From: Flavobacteriales bacterium
GTDB lineage: Bacteria > Bacteroidota > Bacteroidia > Flavobacteriales_F > PHOS-HE28
Length of the DNA stretch: 64,000 bases
NCBI GenBank assembly: GCA_020635715.1
Contig: JACJZG010000012.1
Span: 60,566-124,565, forward strand
Reading direction: 5' to 3'
Shown piece by piece: positions 51,828 through 60,697 of the stretch. The translations under genes were made by a program, and so were the position numbers. Every line of letters starts with the position of its first letter. Positions within the stretch are counted from its first letter, which is position 1. The notes below the pieces were generated by a model, which searched no databases, had not been told where the DNA came from, and saw only the letters and a program-made list of their open reading frames with translations.

Positions 51828-53285
51828 TCATTCCCAAGGCCAGACCCCGGCTATCCGCAAGGATGTTTCCAGGCCTTCGCTGATCAAGCGGGCCTTGAGC
51901 TCTTCCGGCGAGAAGTGCCCCGGGAGCCGGCTGGCCGCGGCCAGTTCATAGACCAGCGCACCCACGAAGCGGACGTTGTTGGTCATGGCCGAGGGCTCGA
52001 CCAGGTGGATGTCGTCGCAGGTGCTATGGTAGCAGCCGTAGACGTGGCTGCCAAGGTCGCTCAAGGGGTAGATCACCGGAACACCGCGCAATAGGAAGGG
52101 CTCGTGGTCGCTGTGCAACCAGACTTCTTCGCTCGTCCGACCCTCGAACGCCGCCGTGTCGATGCGATGGATCCGATCGCATGCGCCCTGCATCACCGTG
52201 TGCCAGCCCGCGGGTCCGCTCACGCCGAAGCCTTGTGGGTTGCCGCTCATATCCAGGTTGATCATGCAGGCGATGCGCTCCAGCGTTCCGTTCTCCGTGT
52301 AGCGCTCCGCCAGCGCGGTCGACCCCAGAAGTCCCTGCTCTTCGCCCATGAACAGGACGAAACGGACGGTGCGTTGAGGACGGAAAGGCATGCTCGCCAT
52401 CAGCCGGGCGAGATCCAGAATGGAGAAGGAGCCAAGCCCATTATCGGTGGCTCCGGTGGCCAGGTCCCAGCTGTCCAGATGACCGCCGATCAGGATGATC
52501 TCTTCCGGATGCTCGGTTCCGTGCAATTCTCCGATGATGTTGCGGGCCGTCACCCATTCGCTGCGGTTGTGCATGTTGAGGCGTGCCGTGAGCACCTCAC
52601 CCCGACCCAGCCGCTCGCGTAAGTGTGTGCCATCCTCGGTGGACAAGCACGCGGCCGGAATGGGGATCAGGGAACCATCGATGGAGGCGGTGCCTGTCAA
52701 CACCACACCGCCGACCACCTGGTTGACGAAGAGGATGGCACTCGCTCCGTGCTTCATGGCGAGCGCGGCCTTCTCGCTCCGGTGCAGGTTCGGCGTTCCT
52801 TCGGCGGCCGCCACCAAGCCCAGATTGATCAGAAGCGCGGCCCCCTTGCTCGCTGGTCCCAAGCGGTCGAGGTCCTCCTGCAGTCCGTTCCCCGCATCGA
52901 CGATCGGTGCTTCGGTCGTACATGACAGGGGAGTGTTGGCAAGGGCCACGCAGGCCAGGTGCTGGTAACCCTTCGTGTCGCCCACGGTCAGCGATACGGT
53001 CCCGCGGCTCCAGGCCTGGGCCTCGAAAGGCTCGAAGAACACGGTGTCCAGGTCGCTTGCCCGGAACAGGCTGTCCGCCAGCAGCTCAGCCCTATGTCCC
53101 TGATCACTGCCCGTGAGCCGATGCCCGATGTGGGTGGTGCTCCAGGCGAGCCATTCGTAGCCCTGCTCACTAACGGATGCGGCTGCATCGAAAGCCCGCT
53201 CCCTGGCGGATTGTGCGCATACGTCAACAGTTGGTTGTTGACATATGCACAGAAGCATTGACCAGCTCAGGAGGCGCAGCCGCAT
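51828..53285 (-). CDS. Secreted M28 peptidase (carboxypeptidase Q-like)
   Basis: A peptidase of 485 residues with a signal peptide (RLLSWSMLLCICQQ). A protease-associated domain at about 110-240 sits inside the M28 fold, as in plasma carboxypeptidase Q. The zinc ligands can be traced: GGHLDSWDLATGATDNG (His and Asp), EEQGLLG (catalytic Glu), INLDMSGN (Asp) and CYHSTCDDIH (His). Two M28-type peptidases are thus in the window. The first ATG of the longer frame (53381) was replaced by 53285, which starts the signal. Confidence 0.9.
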   Translation of the reverse strand: MRLRLLSWSMLLCICQQPTVDVCAQSARERAFDAAASVSEQGYEWLAWSTTHIGHRLTGSDQGHRAELLADSLFRASDLDTVFFEPFEAQAWSRGTVSLTVGDTKGYQHLACVALANTPLSCTTEAPIVDAGNGLQEDLDRLGPASKGAALLINLGLVAAAEGTPNLHRSEKAALAMKHGASAILFVNQVVGGVVLTGTASIDGSLIPIPAACLSTEDGTHLRERLGRGEVLTARLNMHNRSEWVTARNIIGELHGTEHPEEIILIGGHLDSWDLATGATDNGLGSFSILDLARLMASMPFRPQRTVRFVLFMGEEQGLLGSTALAERYTENGTLERIACMINLDMSGNPQGFGVSGPAGWHTVMQGACDRIHRIDTAAFEGRTSEEVWLHSDHEPFLLRGVPVIYPLSDLGSHVYGCYHSTCDDIHLVEPSAMTNNVRFVGALVYELAAASRLPGHFSPEELKARLISEGLETSLRIAGVWPWE

Positions 53286-53355
53286 ACTTTGCCGCGTGTT
53301 GGTGAAGTTCGGCACGGGATCAGCAAGGTGGGGCGCTAAAACTACGCCCCGGTCG

Positions 53356-53901
53356 ATGACCGCCACCCGGTCCTTCCGCATCCTGCTCCTCGCCCCCTTC
53401 TTCTTTTTCGCGGCCGTGCCTCAGCAACCGCGCGAAGCGGAGAAGGACACCACGGCCATCCTGCAGGCGAACTACCTGTACAACATCGCGAAACTCGTGG
53501 AGTGGAAGGATGCCGACATGCGCAACGGCAACTTCGTCATCGGGGTGATGGGCAGTGCCAACCTGTATCAGGAGCTGATCAAGCAGTATTCGACCCGGAC
53601 CATCGGCAAGCAACCGATCGAGGTGCGCAAGCTGCCGCGCTCGGCCGAGGTGGAGCGCTGCCACATGCTGTTCGTCGGTCGGAGCGACCTCGGCCTTCTG
53701 CCGGAGATCTATAAGCGGATGAGCGGCAAGCCGACCCTGGTCGTCACGGAATACACCGGCGCACTGGAGGATGGGGCGGTGGTCAACTTCGTGAAGGTGG
53801 ACAACCTGCTCAAGTACGAGATGAGCATCGGCAACGCCCAGAAGCACGGCCTGGTCGTTGGCCTCACATTGAAGAACCTTGCACATCGCGTGGAGGAATG
53901 A
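53356..53901 (+). CDS. YfiR/HmsC-like periplasmic protein
   Basis: A 181-residue YfiR-family (DUF4154) protein with a signal peptide (RILLLAPFFFFAAVP). The fold motif LQANYLYNIAKLVEWK and the later ALEDGAVVNFVKVDNLLKYEMS-like region are characteristic. In Pseudomonas YfiR is a periplasmic repressor of a diguanylate cyclase. In Bacteroidota the family has other partners, here a TPR protein and a SpoIIE phosphatase. The longer frame from 53245 overlaps the divergent peptidase gene and was rejected. Its end overlaps the TPR gene start (ATGA). Confidence 0.87.
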   Translation: MTATRSFRILLLAPFFFFAAVPQQPREAEKDTTAILQANYLYNIAKLVEWKDADMRNGNFVIGVMGSANLYQELIKQYSTRTIGKQPIEVRKLPRSAEVERCHMLFVGRSDLGLLPEIYKRMSGKPTLVVTEYTGALEDGAVVNFVKVDNLLKYEMSIGNAQKHGLVVGLTLKNLAHRVEE

Positions 53902-54785
53902 AGCGGTTCGCACATATCCTGCTGTTCGCGTTCATGGCCATCGGTGTGGTGCAGGGCCAGGGCGACCCTCTTGTGGAAGCCCTGCGCAAGTACCAGGCGG
54001 GTGCCCTGCTTGAGGCGAAGGACCTGGTCGATCAGGCGGTGGCCTCCCCCGAACATGACACGAACGCCGAAGCCTGGCTCCTGCGCGGCTTCATTTACAA
54101 GGACGCTTTCAAGGCCGCCACGGATACCGCACAAGGTGATGGGTTCCGCGCGGTGGCGATCAACAGCCTCCAGCGCTGCCTTGCCCTGGACGAAGCGGGT
54201 ACCTATCGGGAGAACGCGACCCAGGCGTATGACTACCTGGCCCGGTCGTACTTCAACGATGCCGCCCGGGCGCTCACGGAAATGAACGACCGGCGAGCCA
54301 TCGAGGTCTTCGGCAGGTATAAGGAGGCCACACTGGCCCTGGATCCCAAGGCGGACCTGCGGGCGAAGGAGGTGGAATTCACCAACGCACTGGGCACGGT
54401 CTATACCAAGCGCTTCACGGTGCAGCGTGAGGATACCGCCATGTTCGAGCTGGCAGTGGACGCCTACGAACATGTGCTGGCCATCGACCCGGAGAATTAC
54501 GGTGCCAACTACAACCTCTCCACGCTCTACTACAACCGTGGCGTGTTCAACATCCGCAGGATAAGTGCCGAAGATGAGATACCGACCATCATGCAGGTGC
54601 AGGAGGCGAGCCGTGAGTATTTCCAGCTGGCCCTGCCTTACATGCTCAAGGCGCACGACATGAACCCGAGCAGGCGGGAGACGCTCCTTGGGCTTGAGGG
54701 GATCTATTACAGCCTGCAGGACCAGGAGAGTTCGGACAAATTCCGCCAGTTGTTCGAGGAGATCGCTCCGGAGGAACAACGTTGA
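53898..54785 (+). CDS. Secreted TPR-repeat protein
   Basis: A 295-residue exported protein: signal peptide (HILLFAFMAIGVVQGQ) followed by tetratricopeptide-like helices (LVEALRKYQAGALLEAKDLV, INSLQRCLALDEAGTYRENA, YEHVLAIDPENYGANYNLS). It is between a YfiR-like gene and a HAMP/SpoIIE phosphatase gene. It may be a periplasmic binding partner that passes a signal to the membrane phosphatase; this role is inference from the operon. Confidence 0.84.
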   Translation: MKRFAHILLFAFMAIGVVQGQGDPLVEALRKYQAGALLEAKDLVDQAVASPEHDTNAEAWLLRGFIYKDAFKAATDTAQGDGFRAVAINSLQRCLALDEAGTYRENATQAYDYLARSYFNDAARALTEMNDRRAIEVFGRYKEATLALDPKADLRAKEVEFTNALGTVYTKRFTVQREDTAMFELAVDAYEHVLAIDPENYGANYNLSTLYYNRGVFNIRRISAEDEIPTIMQVQEASREYFQLALPYMLKAHDMNPSRRETLLGLEGIYYSLQDQESSDKFRQLFEEIAPEEQR

Positions 54786-54791
54786 TCCATC

Positions 54792-56579
54792 ATGAAGTTC
54801 CGCCTGAGCATCGGACGGAGGATCGGAATGGGCTTTGGCCTGTTCATCTTCTTCGCGCTGCTCGTGGTGATCCTTACCAACCGGTCCCTCGAGCGGAGCC
54901 GGGGCATCAATGATCAGATCAACAATGTGTACAGCCCGAGCGTGGATGCGCTGGTGCGCTTGCGCAACCTGACCGTGAGCGCCCATATGCTCATCAAGCA
55001 TTGGGCCCTGCTGGAGAGCCGCGCTGATGCGCCGGAAAAGACGAACCTCGTGGACCTCACCGGCCGGGAGCTGCCGCAGCTGCTGGACCGCATCGATACC
55101 CTGATGGCCAGCTGGCAGCACGAGGAGGTCGCGCTCATGGGGCAGATCACCGTGGAGATGCGCGAGGTCTTCGGCATCCACGACCGCATCAAGGAACTGC
55201 TTCCCTCACTGGAGAGCTACAGCGACCCCTTCGTGCACATGGAGCGCAATGACATCGCGGAGGAGGGCGGGCCGTTGGACCAGAGCACGAACAAGGTGCT
55301 GCTCGACCTCGACCGGTTGATCGAGATGCAGGAGAGCAAGCGGATGGCCCTCGGGGGCAGCATGATCCGCAGCTTCGACTCGCTGAAGTTCTTCGTGTTG
55401 TACATGGGGATCGGGCTGGTGATCATTGGCGCGGTGGTGGCCTTCTTCATCGTGCGCGGCATCGTGGCTCCTGTCCAACGTCTTCGCAGTGTGCTGTTGA
55501 GCCTGGGCCGCGGCGTGTTCCCACGAACCAGGGTGCGCGTTACGAACGATGAGATCGGCGATATGAGCAAGGCGCTCACCTCCCTGGTCGAAGGCCTTCG
55601 CAGGACCACCGACTTCTCGCACGCGGTCGCTGCGGGCAATTTCGGTGCGGAGTATGAACCCTTGAGCGAGGAGGACATGCTGGGTCATGCCCTGCTGAAG
55701 ATGCGCGACGAGCTCGGCCAACGGGAGCGCATCCTGGAGCAGAAGGTGCATGAGCGTACGGAGGAAGTGGTGCGGCAGAAGGAGGAGGTGGAGCGCCAGA
55801 GCCGACGGGTGGTCGAACTGTACAAGAACGTCACGGACAGTATCCGCTATGCCAAACGGCTGCAGGATTCGATCCTCCCACCGGGCAAGCGGATCAGGGA
55901 ACTGCTCCCCGAGTCCTTCGTCTACTACCGCCCGAAGGACATCGTTAGCGGTGACTTCTATTGGGTCGACCAGGTGGATGGCCGGGTCGCTTTCGCCGCT
56001 GTTGATTGTACAGGACATGGCGTGCCGGGGGCCTTTATGAGCCTGATCGGACACAACGGCCTCAACCAGGCGATCCGTGAGCGAGGTGCCGGCCGCCCTT
56101 CGGAGGTCCTCAAGGTGCTCAACAAGATCGCGTTCGAAGCACTGCACAAGGACAGGGAGCAATTCCTCGTGCGCGATGGCATGGACATGGCGCTCTGTAA
56201 TTACGACCCCGAGCGGCGGGTGCTTGAATATGCCGGGGCCAACTCACCGCTCTATGTCGTGCGCGGCGGGGAGGTGTTGCGTTTCCAACCGGACAAGCGC
56301 CCCATCGGAAGCTTCGACCTGGACGGGCAGGATTTCACCGACCACCGGATCCTGCTGGAACAGGGGGACATGGTCTATATCTTCTCAGACGGATATGCCG
56401 ACCAGTTCGGTGGGCCGAAGGGAAAGAAGTTCCTCTACAAACGGTTCCGGGACCTGTTGTTGGAGATCAGCCGCTTCCCGGCCGAGAGCCAGAGCGGTAT
56501 GTTGGAGGAGGCGTTCCGCGGGTGGCGCGGCATCCACGAACAAGTGGATGACATCCTCGTGATCGGAATGCGGGCCTGA
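54792..56579 (+). CDS. HAMP-SpoIIE membrane phosphatase
   Basis: A 595-residue inner-membrane protein: an N-terminal transmembrane helix (MGFGLFIFFALLVVILTN), a periplasmic helical sensor of about 165 residues (four-helix-bundle type), a second helix (FFVLYMGIGLVIIGAVVAFFIV), a HAMP domain near 230-285, a short coiled coil near 300-350 and a PP2C-type SpoIIE phosphatase to the end. Its metal-site residues are visible: GDFYWVDQVD, VDCTGHGVPGA, FSDGYADQFGG, DDILVIG. SpoIIE phosphatases usually dephosphorylate STAS anti-anti-sigma proteins. No STAS gene adjoins, but an RsbW-like ATPase is at 26.5 kb. Confidence 0.92.
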   Translation: MKFRLSIGRRIGMGFGLFIFFALLVVILTNRSLERSRGINDQINNVYSPSVDALVRLRNLTVSAHMLIKHWALLESRADAPEKTNLVDLTGRELPQLLDRIDTLMASWQHEEVALMGQITVEMREVFGIHDRIKELLPSLESYSDPFVHMERNDIAEEGGPLDQSTNKVLLDLDRLIEMQESKRMALGGSMIRSFDSLKFFVLYMGIGLVIIGAVVAFFIVRGIVAPVQRLRSVLLSLGRGVFPRTRVRVTNDEIGDMSKALTSLVEGLRRTTDFSHAVAAGNFGAEYEPLSEEDMLGHALLKMRDELGQRERILEQKVHERTEEVVRQKEEVERQSRRVVELYKNVTDSIRYAKRLQDSILPPGKRIRELLPESFVYYRPKDIVSGDFYWVDQVDGRVAFAAVDCTGHGVPGAFMSLIGHNGLNQAIRERGAGRPSEVLKVLNKIAFEALHKDREQFLVRDGMDMALCNYDPERRVLEYAGANSPLYVVRGGEVLRFQPDKRPIGSFDLDGQDFTDHRILLEQGDMVYIFSDGYADQFGGPKGKKFLYKRFRDLLLEISRFPAESQSGMLEEAFRGWRGIHEQVDDILVIGMRA

Positions 56580-56585
56580 GGCGGA

Positions 56586-57431
56586 CTATCCGCCTTGCAT
56601 GGTCCAGCCACCGCCCACGCCGGTGGTCACAGGATTCATGCACATCACCGGGATCTGCGCCTCGTTGGCGATGATCTCCTGCTCATACGGTACGCCCAAC
56701 AGACCGAAGATGTTCCCCTCGGTGAGGTTCATGATGGCGATCAGGTCGGCATCGATCTCGACCGCGTGGCGAACCACCGCCTTCACGAAGTCGCCACTGT
56801 CCTCTTTGGAGATGGTGGCCACGTGCTCGATCCCACGCTCACCGAGATATTGGTCGGCGAAACGAAGGCTGTTCAGCAGCTGCTTGTGCAGGAATTCGTC
56901 ATCCTCCTTCGGGGTCAGCAAGTGCACCTTGCTCCCGAAGGTCTTGGCCATCTCAGCCACCAAGGAGAGCTTCTGGCGGGTCTCCTTGTGCAGGTCCAGC
57001 GGGACCACGATGTTGCGGTACCCGACATCCTTGATCATGCGCTCCTGCACAACAACGAAAGGAACACTGCTGCTGGTGATCACGCGCAGGGCCCTGCTTC
57101 CGGTGATGAACTGCATGCCGCGCATGCCGTGCGTGCCCATGATGATCATGCCGGCCCCGACCTCCGCGGCGGCGTCGCCGATGTCCTCGTAAATGGAGCC
57201 TACCCGCACCATCGGTGTCACCGTGACGGCCTCATTCCATTTCTTGGCACGCGCCACCTCCAGCTCGAGTTTGCGGCGGGCCTCCTCCACGTGGGCCTGT
57301 TTTTCGACGACATGGACGATGTGGACCGGTGCACCGGTCTTGCCGGCCACTGTCATGGCGTGGTTCAAGGCACAATCGGCCACCTTGGTGAAGTCTGTGG
57401 GTACGAGGATCTTACTCGTGGTGCGGCTCAT
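56586..57431 (-). CDS. Universal stress protein, two UspA domains
   Basis: A 281-residue tandem UspA protein. The first domain begins KILVPTDFTKVADCALNHAM, with ATP-site sequence IMGTHGMRGMQFITGS. The second (about 145-280) begins NIVVPLDLHKETRQKL but its later ATP-loop is degenerate. Such proteins help survive starvation, redox or other stress. It is convergent with the phosphatase gene and 205 bases from the divergent ssb gene. TATCTTTA (57479-57486, minus strand, one mismatch) is a possible -7 element. Confidence 0.92.
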   Translation of the reverse strand: MSRTTSKILVPTDFTKVADCALNHAMTVAGKTGAPVHIVHVVEKQAHVEEARRKLELEVARAKKWNEAVTVTPMVRVGSIYEDIGDAAAEVGAGMIIMGTHGMRGMQFITGSRALRVITSSSVPFVVVQERMIKDVGYRNIVVPLDLHKETRQKLSLVAEMAKTFGSKVHLLTPKEDDEFLHKQLLNSLRFADQYLGERGIEHVATISKEDSGDFVKAVVRHAVEIDADLIAIMNLTEGNIFGLLGVPYEQEIIANEAQIPVMCMNPVTTGVGGGWTMQGG

Positions 57432-57592
57432 CGGTCGGTTCCTTGCTTCGTGGTTGATGCCTCGGTTCCAGAGGCGGCTAAAGATAGGAAAGCGCAGGCG
57501 CTGGCAAGTGTGCCCCGACCGTCCAACAAACGACAGCGAACAACTGTAAACGCCTATAAATGACGATCGAACGGATGGCGTGGCTCGGGAGG

Positions 57593-57604
57593 TGAACGTT
57601 TGCA
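57593..57604 (+). promoter_or_regulatory. Shared ssb promoter box, copy 1
   Basis: TGAACGTTTGCA, the exact 12-mer found again before the second ssb gene (61442). It contains AACGTTTG, a one-mismatch -7 element. An upstream AAACGCCTATAA (57548-57559) also has a near-copy before the second gene. Confidence 0.5.
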
Positions 57605-57635
57605 GCGGTCAACGAACTAACAACAACCAACGACC

Positions 57636-57992
57636 ATGAACACGACGATGAAGAACAAGGTGCAGCTGATCGGGAACCTCGGCAACGATCCCGAATTGAA
57701 GAACGTGGGCAATGGGCACACCATGCTGCGGCTGCGGTTGGCCACGAACGAGCGCTACAAGACAGCGGAAGGAGAGTGGAAGGACAACACCCAGTGGCAC
57801 CCCATCGTGGTGTGGGGAAAGCAGGCCGAGAAACTGGCCAGCCTGGTGCACAAGGGCAGTGGTCTCGTCGTGGAGGGGCGCCTGGTGCAGCGGTCCTACG
57901 AGTCCAAGGAGGGCGAACGCCGATACAGCACGGAGGTGGTGCTGAGCGATTACCAATTGCTCAGCTCCAAGCCGGAGGAGGTGAGGGCCTGA
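57636..57992 (+). CDS. ssb: Single-stranded DNA-binding protein, short paralogue 1
   Basis: A 118-residue SSB. The OB fold is clear: MKNKVQLIGNLGNDPELKN, ATNERYKTAEGEW, WHPIVVWGKQAEKLASLVHKG, RLVQRSYESKEGERRYSTEV. It stops right after the fold, lacking the acidic DDDIPF-like tail used for partner recruitment in full-length SSBs. It is therefore likely an accessory SSB, not the replicative one. A second, similar protein is at 61.5 kb, with a shared promoter box. Confidence 0.92.
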   Translation: MNTTMKNKVQLIGNLGNDPELKNVGNGHTMLRLRLATNERYKTAEGEWKDNTQWHPIVVWGKQAEKLASLVHKGSGLVVEGRLVQRSYESKEGERRYSTEVVLSDYQLLSSKPEEVRA

Positions 57993-58006
57993 CCCGATGA
58001 AGCGTG

Positions 58007-58042
58007 GAACGAGGGCGACCGGTCACCTGGTCGCCCTCGTTC
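58007..58042. terminator. Bidirectional terminator hairpin after ssb
   Basis: A perfect 14-base-pair stem (58007-58020 with 58029-58042), eight-base loop. It lies between ssb and the convergent PKD protein gene. Confidence 0.85.
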
Positions 58043-58044
58043 AT

Positions 58045-59172
58045 TCACGGTGCAGGTTGGATGTGGATCTGCGTGATCCATCGCCCGCGTTCCTGTTCCA
58101 CCACGAGCAGGTATTGACCGGGGGCTACTTCACCCAGACCAAGCGTGTTCATCAATTGAACGTTCCGGTGTTCCACGAATACCGTTCTACCTGAGAGGTC
58201 AACGAGCCGGAGCACGGCGGGTCCGGGGACGGCCACTTGGAAGTGGAGCATATCCTGCACCGGGTTCGGCCAGGCGGATAGGCCGGACGCCAGATCCTCC
58301 GCCATGCCCACAAGGGACATGGTGCCGAACGTGTGGCATACGAGGGAGAAGCACGTATCCCCGCCAAGTTCGGTAACAGCCCCCACCAGGAAGCAGGTTT
58401 GATAACTTCCTTCCTCCGGATAGTCATGTTGGGTCACGAAAGCGGTGTCCACCTGGCCATCACCAAAGGACCAGATGCCAAGCATCGCGATGAGGCCGCT
58501 CGTGATGATGCTGGGTTCGAATAAGACCCCGCCCGCCATGGGTATGGACGAGAAGTCGACGAAAAGACCAGGACCGCAGGTGGTCCCATTGCCGTCCACC
58601 TCCACCCATCGGCCGTAGGTGGTCGCGCAGTCACCATCCATCTCTGTGAGCGTAACGAAGTGTGGCCCCGGTAGAGCCCAGGTATGGATGGGGAACGCGT
58701 CCGCGGCGATGGCCCCATCACCGAAATCCCAAGTCCAATTCCCGGTCATGCTCGTTCCAGCCACGAACTGGAAGGACAGCGCATTGGTCCCCGATTGTTC
58801 ATAGTCGAAATAAGGCGCTGTGGAAGGAGGGCAGGGCGCTGCGGGGATGACGACCTCGCGGCAATAGGTCGATGAACAAGGCGGGCCATTGAGCGTGGTC
58901 ATGGTGAGGCAAATGGTATAGTTTCCGGGCTCTGTGAACACATGCTCGGGTGAGCTGGAGGCTGCAGAGCCATCGCCGAAGGTCCATGTCGCTTCCGCAT
59001 CAATCCCAAACGAGCGCGAACTATCTGCGAGGCTGACGGTAAGCCCATCCACGGAATAGTGGAAAGCGGGCTGAAGGATCACGTCGCAGATGGGTTGTGC
59101 CCATGTCCGGCCCGCCATCAGGACGAGGACCGCGCAGAGCGATCGTTCAAAGGTTCGATGCACCGAAGACAT
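58045..59172 (-). CDS. PKD-domain surface protein with type IX-like C-terminus
   Basis: A 375-residue exported protein: a signal peptide (SLCAVLVLMAGRTWAQ), two or three PKD domains (ATWTFGDGSAASSSPEHVF, WTWDFGDGAIAAD, GIWSFGDGQVDTAF) and a C-terminal secretion domain (WPNPVQDMLHFQVAVPGPAVLRL ... GQYLLVVEQ) like type IX cargo. PKD modules mediate adhesion or spacing. Start 59172 begins the signal and overlaps the upstream gene's end by 26 bases. It is last in the sigma factor unit. Confidence 0.82.
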   Translation of the reverse strand: MSSVHRTFERSLCAVLVLMAGRTWAQPICDVILQPAFHYSVDGLTVSLADSSRSFGIDAEATWTFGDGSAASSSPEHVFTEPGNYTICLTMTTLNGPPCSSTYCREVVIPAAPCPPSTAPYFDYEQSGTNALSFQFVAGTSMTGNWTWDFGDGAIAADAFPIHTWALPGPHFVTLTEMDGDCATTYGRWVEVDGNGTTCGPGLFVDFSSIPMAGGVLFEPSIITSGLIAMLGIWSFGDGQVDTAFVTQHDYPEEGSYQTCFLVGAVTELGGDTCFSLVCHTFGTMSLVGMAEDLASGLSAWPNPVQDMLHFQVAVPGPAVLRLVDLSGRTVFVEHRNVQLMNTLGLGEVAPGQYLLVVEQERGRWITQIHIQPAP

Positions 59173-60697
59173 GCTGAAGGCGGAATTGAAGGAGTTGACC
59201 GCGCATCCAGGGAGCCCCGTTCCGGCCAAAGGCACCAATGGGCGTGGATAGCATCGGTTCGGCAAGGACGGTCAGGTGTTCCGTGATGTGGAAGCCCAGG
59301 CTGAGGCCGGCGTGCGCGTTCATGCGCGGACCGAAACGGTGATCCACACGACCATCATCAAGGCCCACGACCTCGGCACGGGCATCATCAGCTGTGCGTA
59401 TCAAGGTGCTGCCCTGTCGCTGGGTCGGCAGGAACGCAGTGATCCCGGAAAATGCACCGAAGCGCCAGCGGCGCAGATCATTATACCAGGCAAGGGTCAG
59501 CGGCACCCGTATGGCACCATACTGATTGTTGGAACGGACCGACCTGGTGGCCCCTGGGCGTTCCAGTTCCAAGGTGTCGATGTTCCAGGTGTAGACCACG
59601 TCCAACGTGTTGTTGTAATATGTCGTCGTCCATGTCGTATCCACATCGGTGAAGCGCTCCACCTCATGCTCATCCCAGGCGAAAGTGCTGCGATCCAACG
59701 CCAGGCCCAGCCCCGAACGCACACTCCACCCGGACCGCCATTCGCGACCGACATCAACGCCCCAAAGCGTTGAACCGCGCCAGCGTTCCGCATCGGTCAG
59801 GCCCTGTTGGTCATCCGTTCTCCAAGTCGCGCTCATCCGCCCGGCACCCACAGTGAATCCTACGATCCAGTTCCCCGCCGGTAGCACGTAGGGGCCTGGG
59901 TCGCGTGCGTGTTGAAGCGTAGGCTCGGCAGTGCGGTCCATACCGGCAAGGCGCAGCTCCATCCACGCCAAGGGCATGTCCGTGAGTGCCGGAACCGCGT
60001 TCTTGCCTGTGCCATCGATGGCCGCGCGGGTAGTGGCTGTGTGCCGCTCATCCCTGTCACGAGCGGCAGATGCAGAGGTTGCTGGAACTTTCGTCCTGTA
60101 CCCTGCATCGGGTCCCCCGGCCATTCGGTCATTGCTGTTGGAATTCCGGGGTTCTGTCGCCCCTGCATTGGGCGAGGCATCACCGGCGTGCATGGTGCTC
60201 TTGTCCGGACTGGTCGTGGCCTTCTTGCTGGCCACCGCGCCATCCCTGTCCAGGGGTGTTCGCCCATCGGTGTCTTTTCCCGGGCGGTCCTGTGCGGTGT
60301 GGGTCCCGTCTTGCGCCGGCTGTAGCGGAGTCGATCCCGAACTTGGAAACTCTTCCGTAGTGCCCTCATCCACGATGGAGGGGGTTGATCCCGGCGTGGG
60401 CCCGGTCAAGGACGCCTTGTCCCCCCCGGTCCCTTGTGCGGGACCACCCTCTTGTTGGGCGGTCGGTCCGTTCCCCGACCGACCGTCGAGCTCCTGCCCC
60501 AGGAAGTGGACGGTGCCGGTGATCAATAGTGCGGCACCAGCGGCCACCAGCAACCACCGACTCCAGGTTCCGGTGGGGCGCACCGCCTGGTCCCAGTCCA
60601 ACCTGCCGGCCAGGGAATCCCGCACCTCGTCCGGCGGGGTGGCCTCCGCCTCGTAGAGGGCCTTGAAGCGTTCGTCAATGGGGTGTTTTTCCCGCAT
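59147..60697 (-). CDS. Anti-sigma-like protein with one TM helix and C-terminal barrel-like domain
   Basis: A protein of 516 residues that I cannot assign to a named family. Residues 1-45 are cytoplasm-like and charged (HPIDERFKALYEAEATPPDEVRD). A transmembrane helix spans about 47-66 (WLLVAAGAALLITGTVHFL), then a long proline-, threonine-, glycine-rich linker to about 260. The C-terminal 250 residues show many amphipathic strands (WIVGFTVGAGRMSATW, WGVDVGREWRSGWSVRSGLGLAL, LTLAWYNDLRRWRFGAF) and look like an outer-membrane beta-barrel. It overlaps the sigma factor gene by 23 bases, so it is probably its anti-sigma regulator. Confidence 0.7.
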   Translation of the reverse strand: MREKHPIDERFKALYEAEATPPDEVRDSLAGRLDWDQAVRPTGTWSRWLLVAAGAALLITGTVHFLGQELDGRSGNGPTAQQEGGPAQGTGGDKASLTGPTPGSTPSIVDEGTTEEFPSSGSTPLQPAQDGTHTAQDRPGKDTDGRTPLDRDGAVASKKATTSPDKSTMHAGDASPNAGATEPRNSNSNDRMAGGPDAGYRTKVPATSASAARDRDERHTATTRAAIDGTGKNAVPALTDMPLAWMELRLAGMDRTAEPTLQHARDPGPYVLPAGNWIVGFTVGAGRMSATWRTDDQQGLTDAERWRGSTLWGVDVGREWRSGWSVRSGLGLALDRSTFAWDEHEVERFTDVDTTWTTTYYNNTLDVVYTWNIDTLELERPGATRSVRSNNQYGAIRVPLTLAWYNDLRRWRFGAFSGITAFLPTQRQGSTLIRTADDARAEVVGLDDGRVDHRFGPRMNAHAGLSLGFHITEHLTVLAEPMLSTPIGAFGRNGAPWMRGQLLQFRLQHVFGASNL

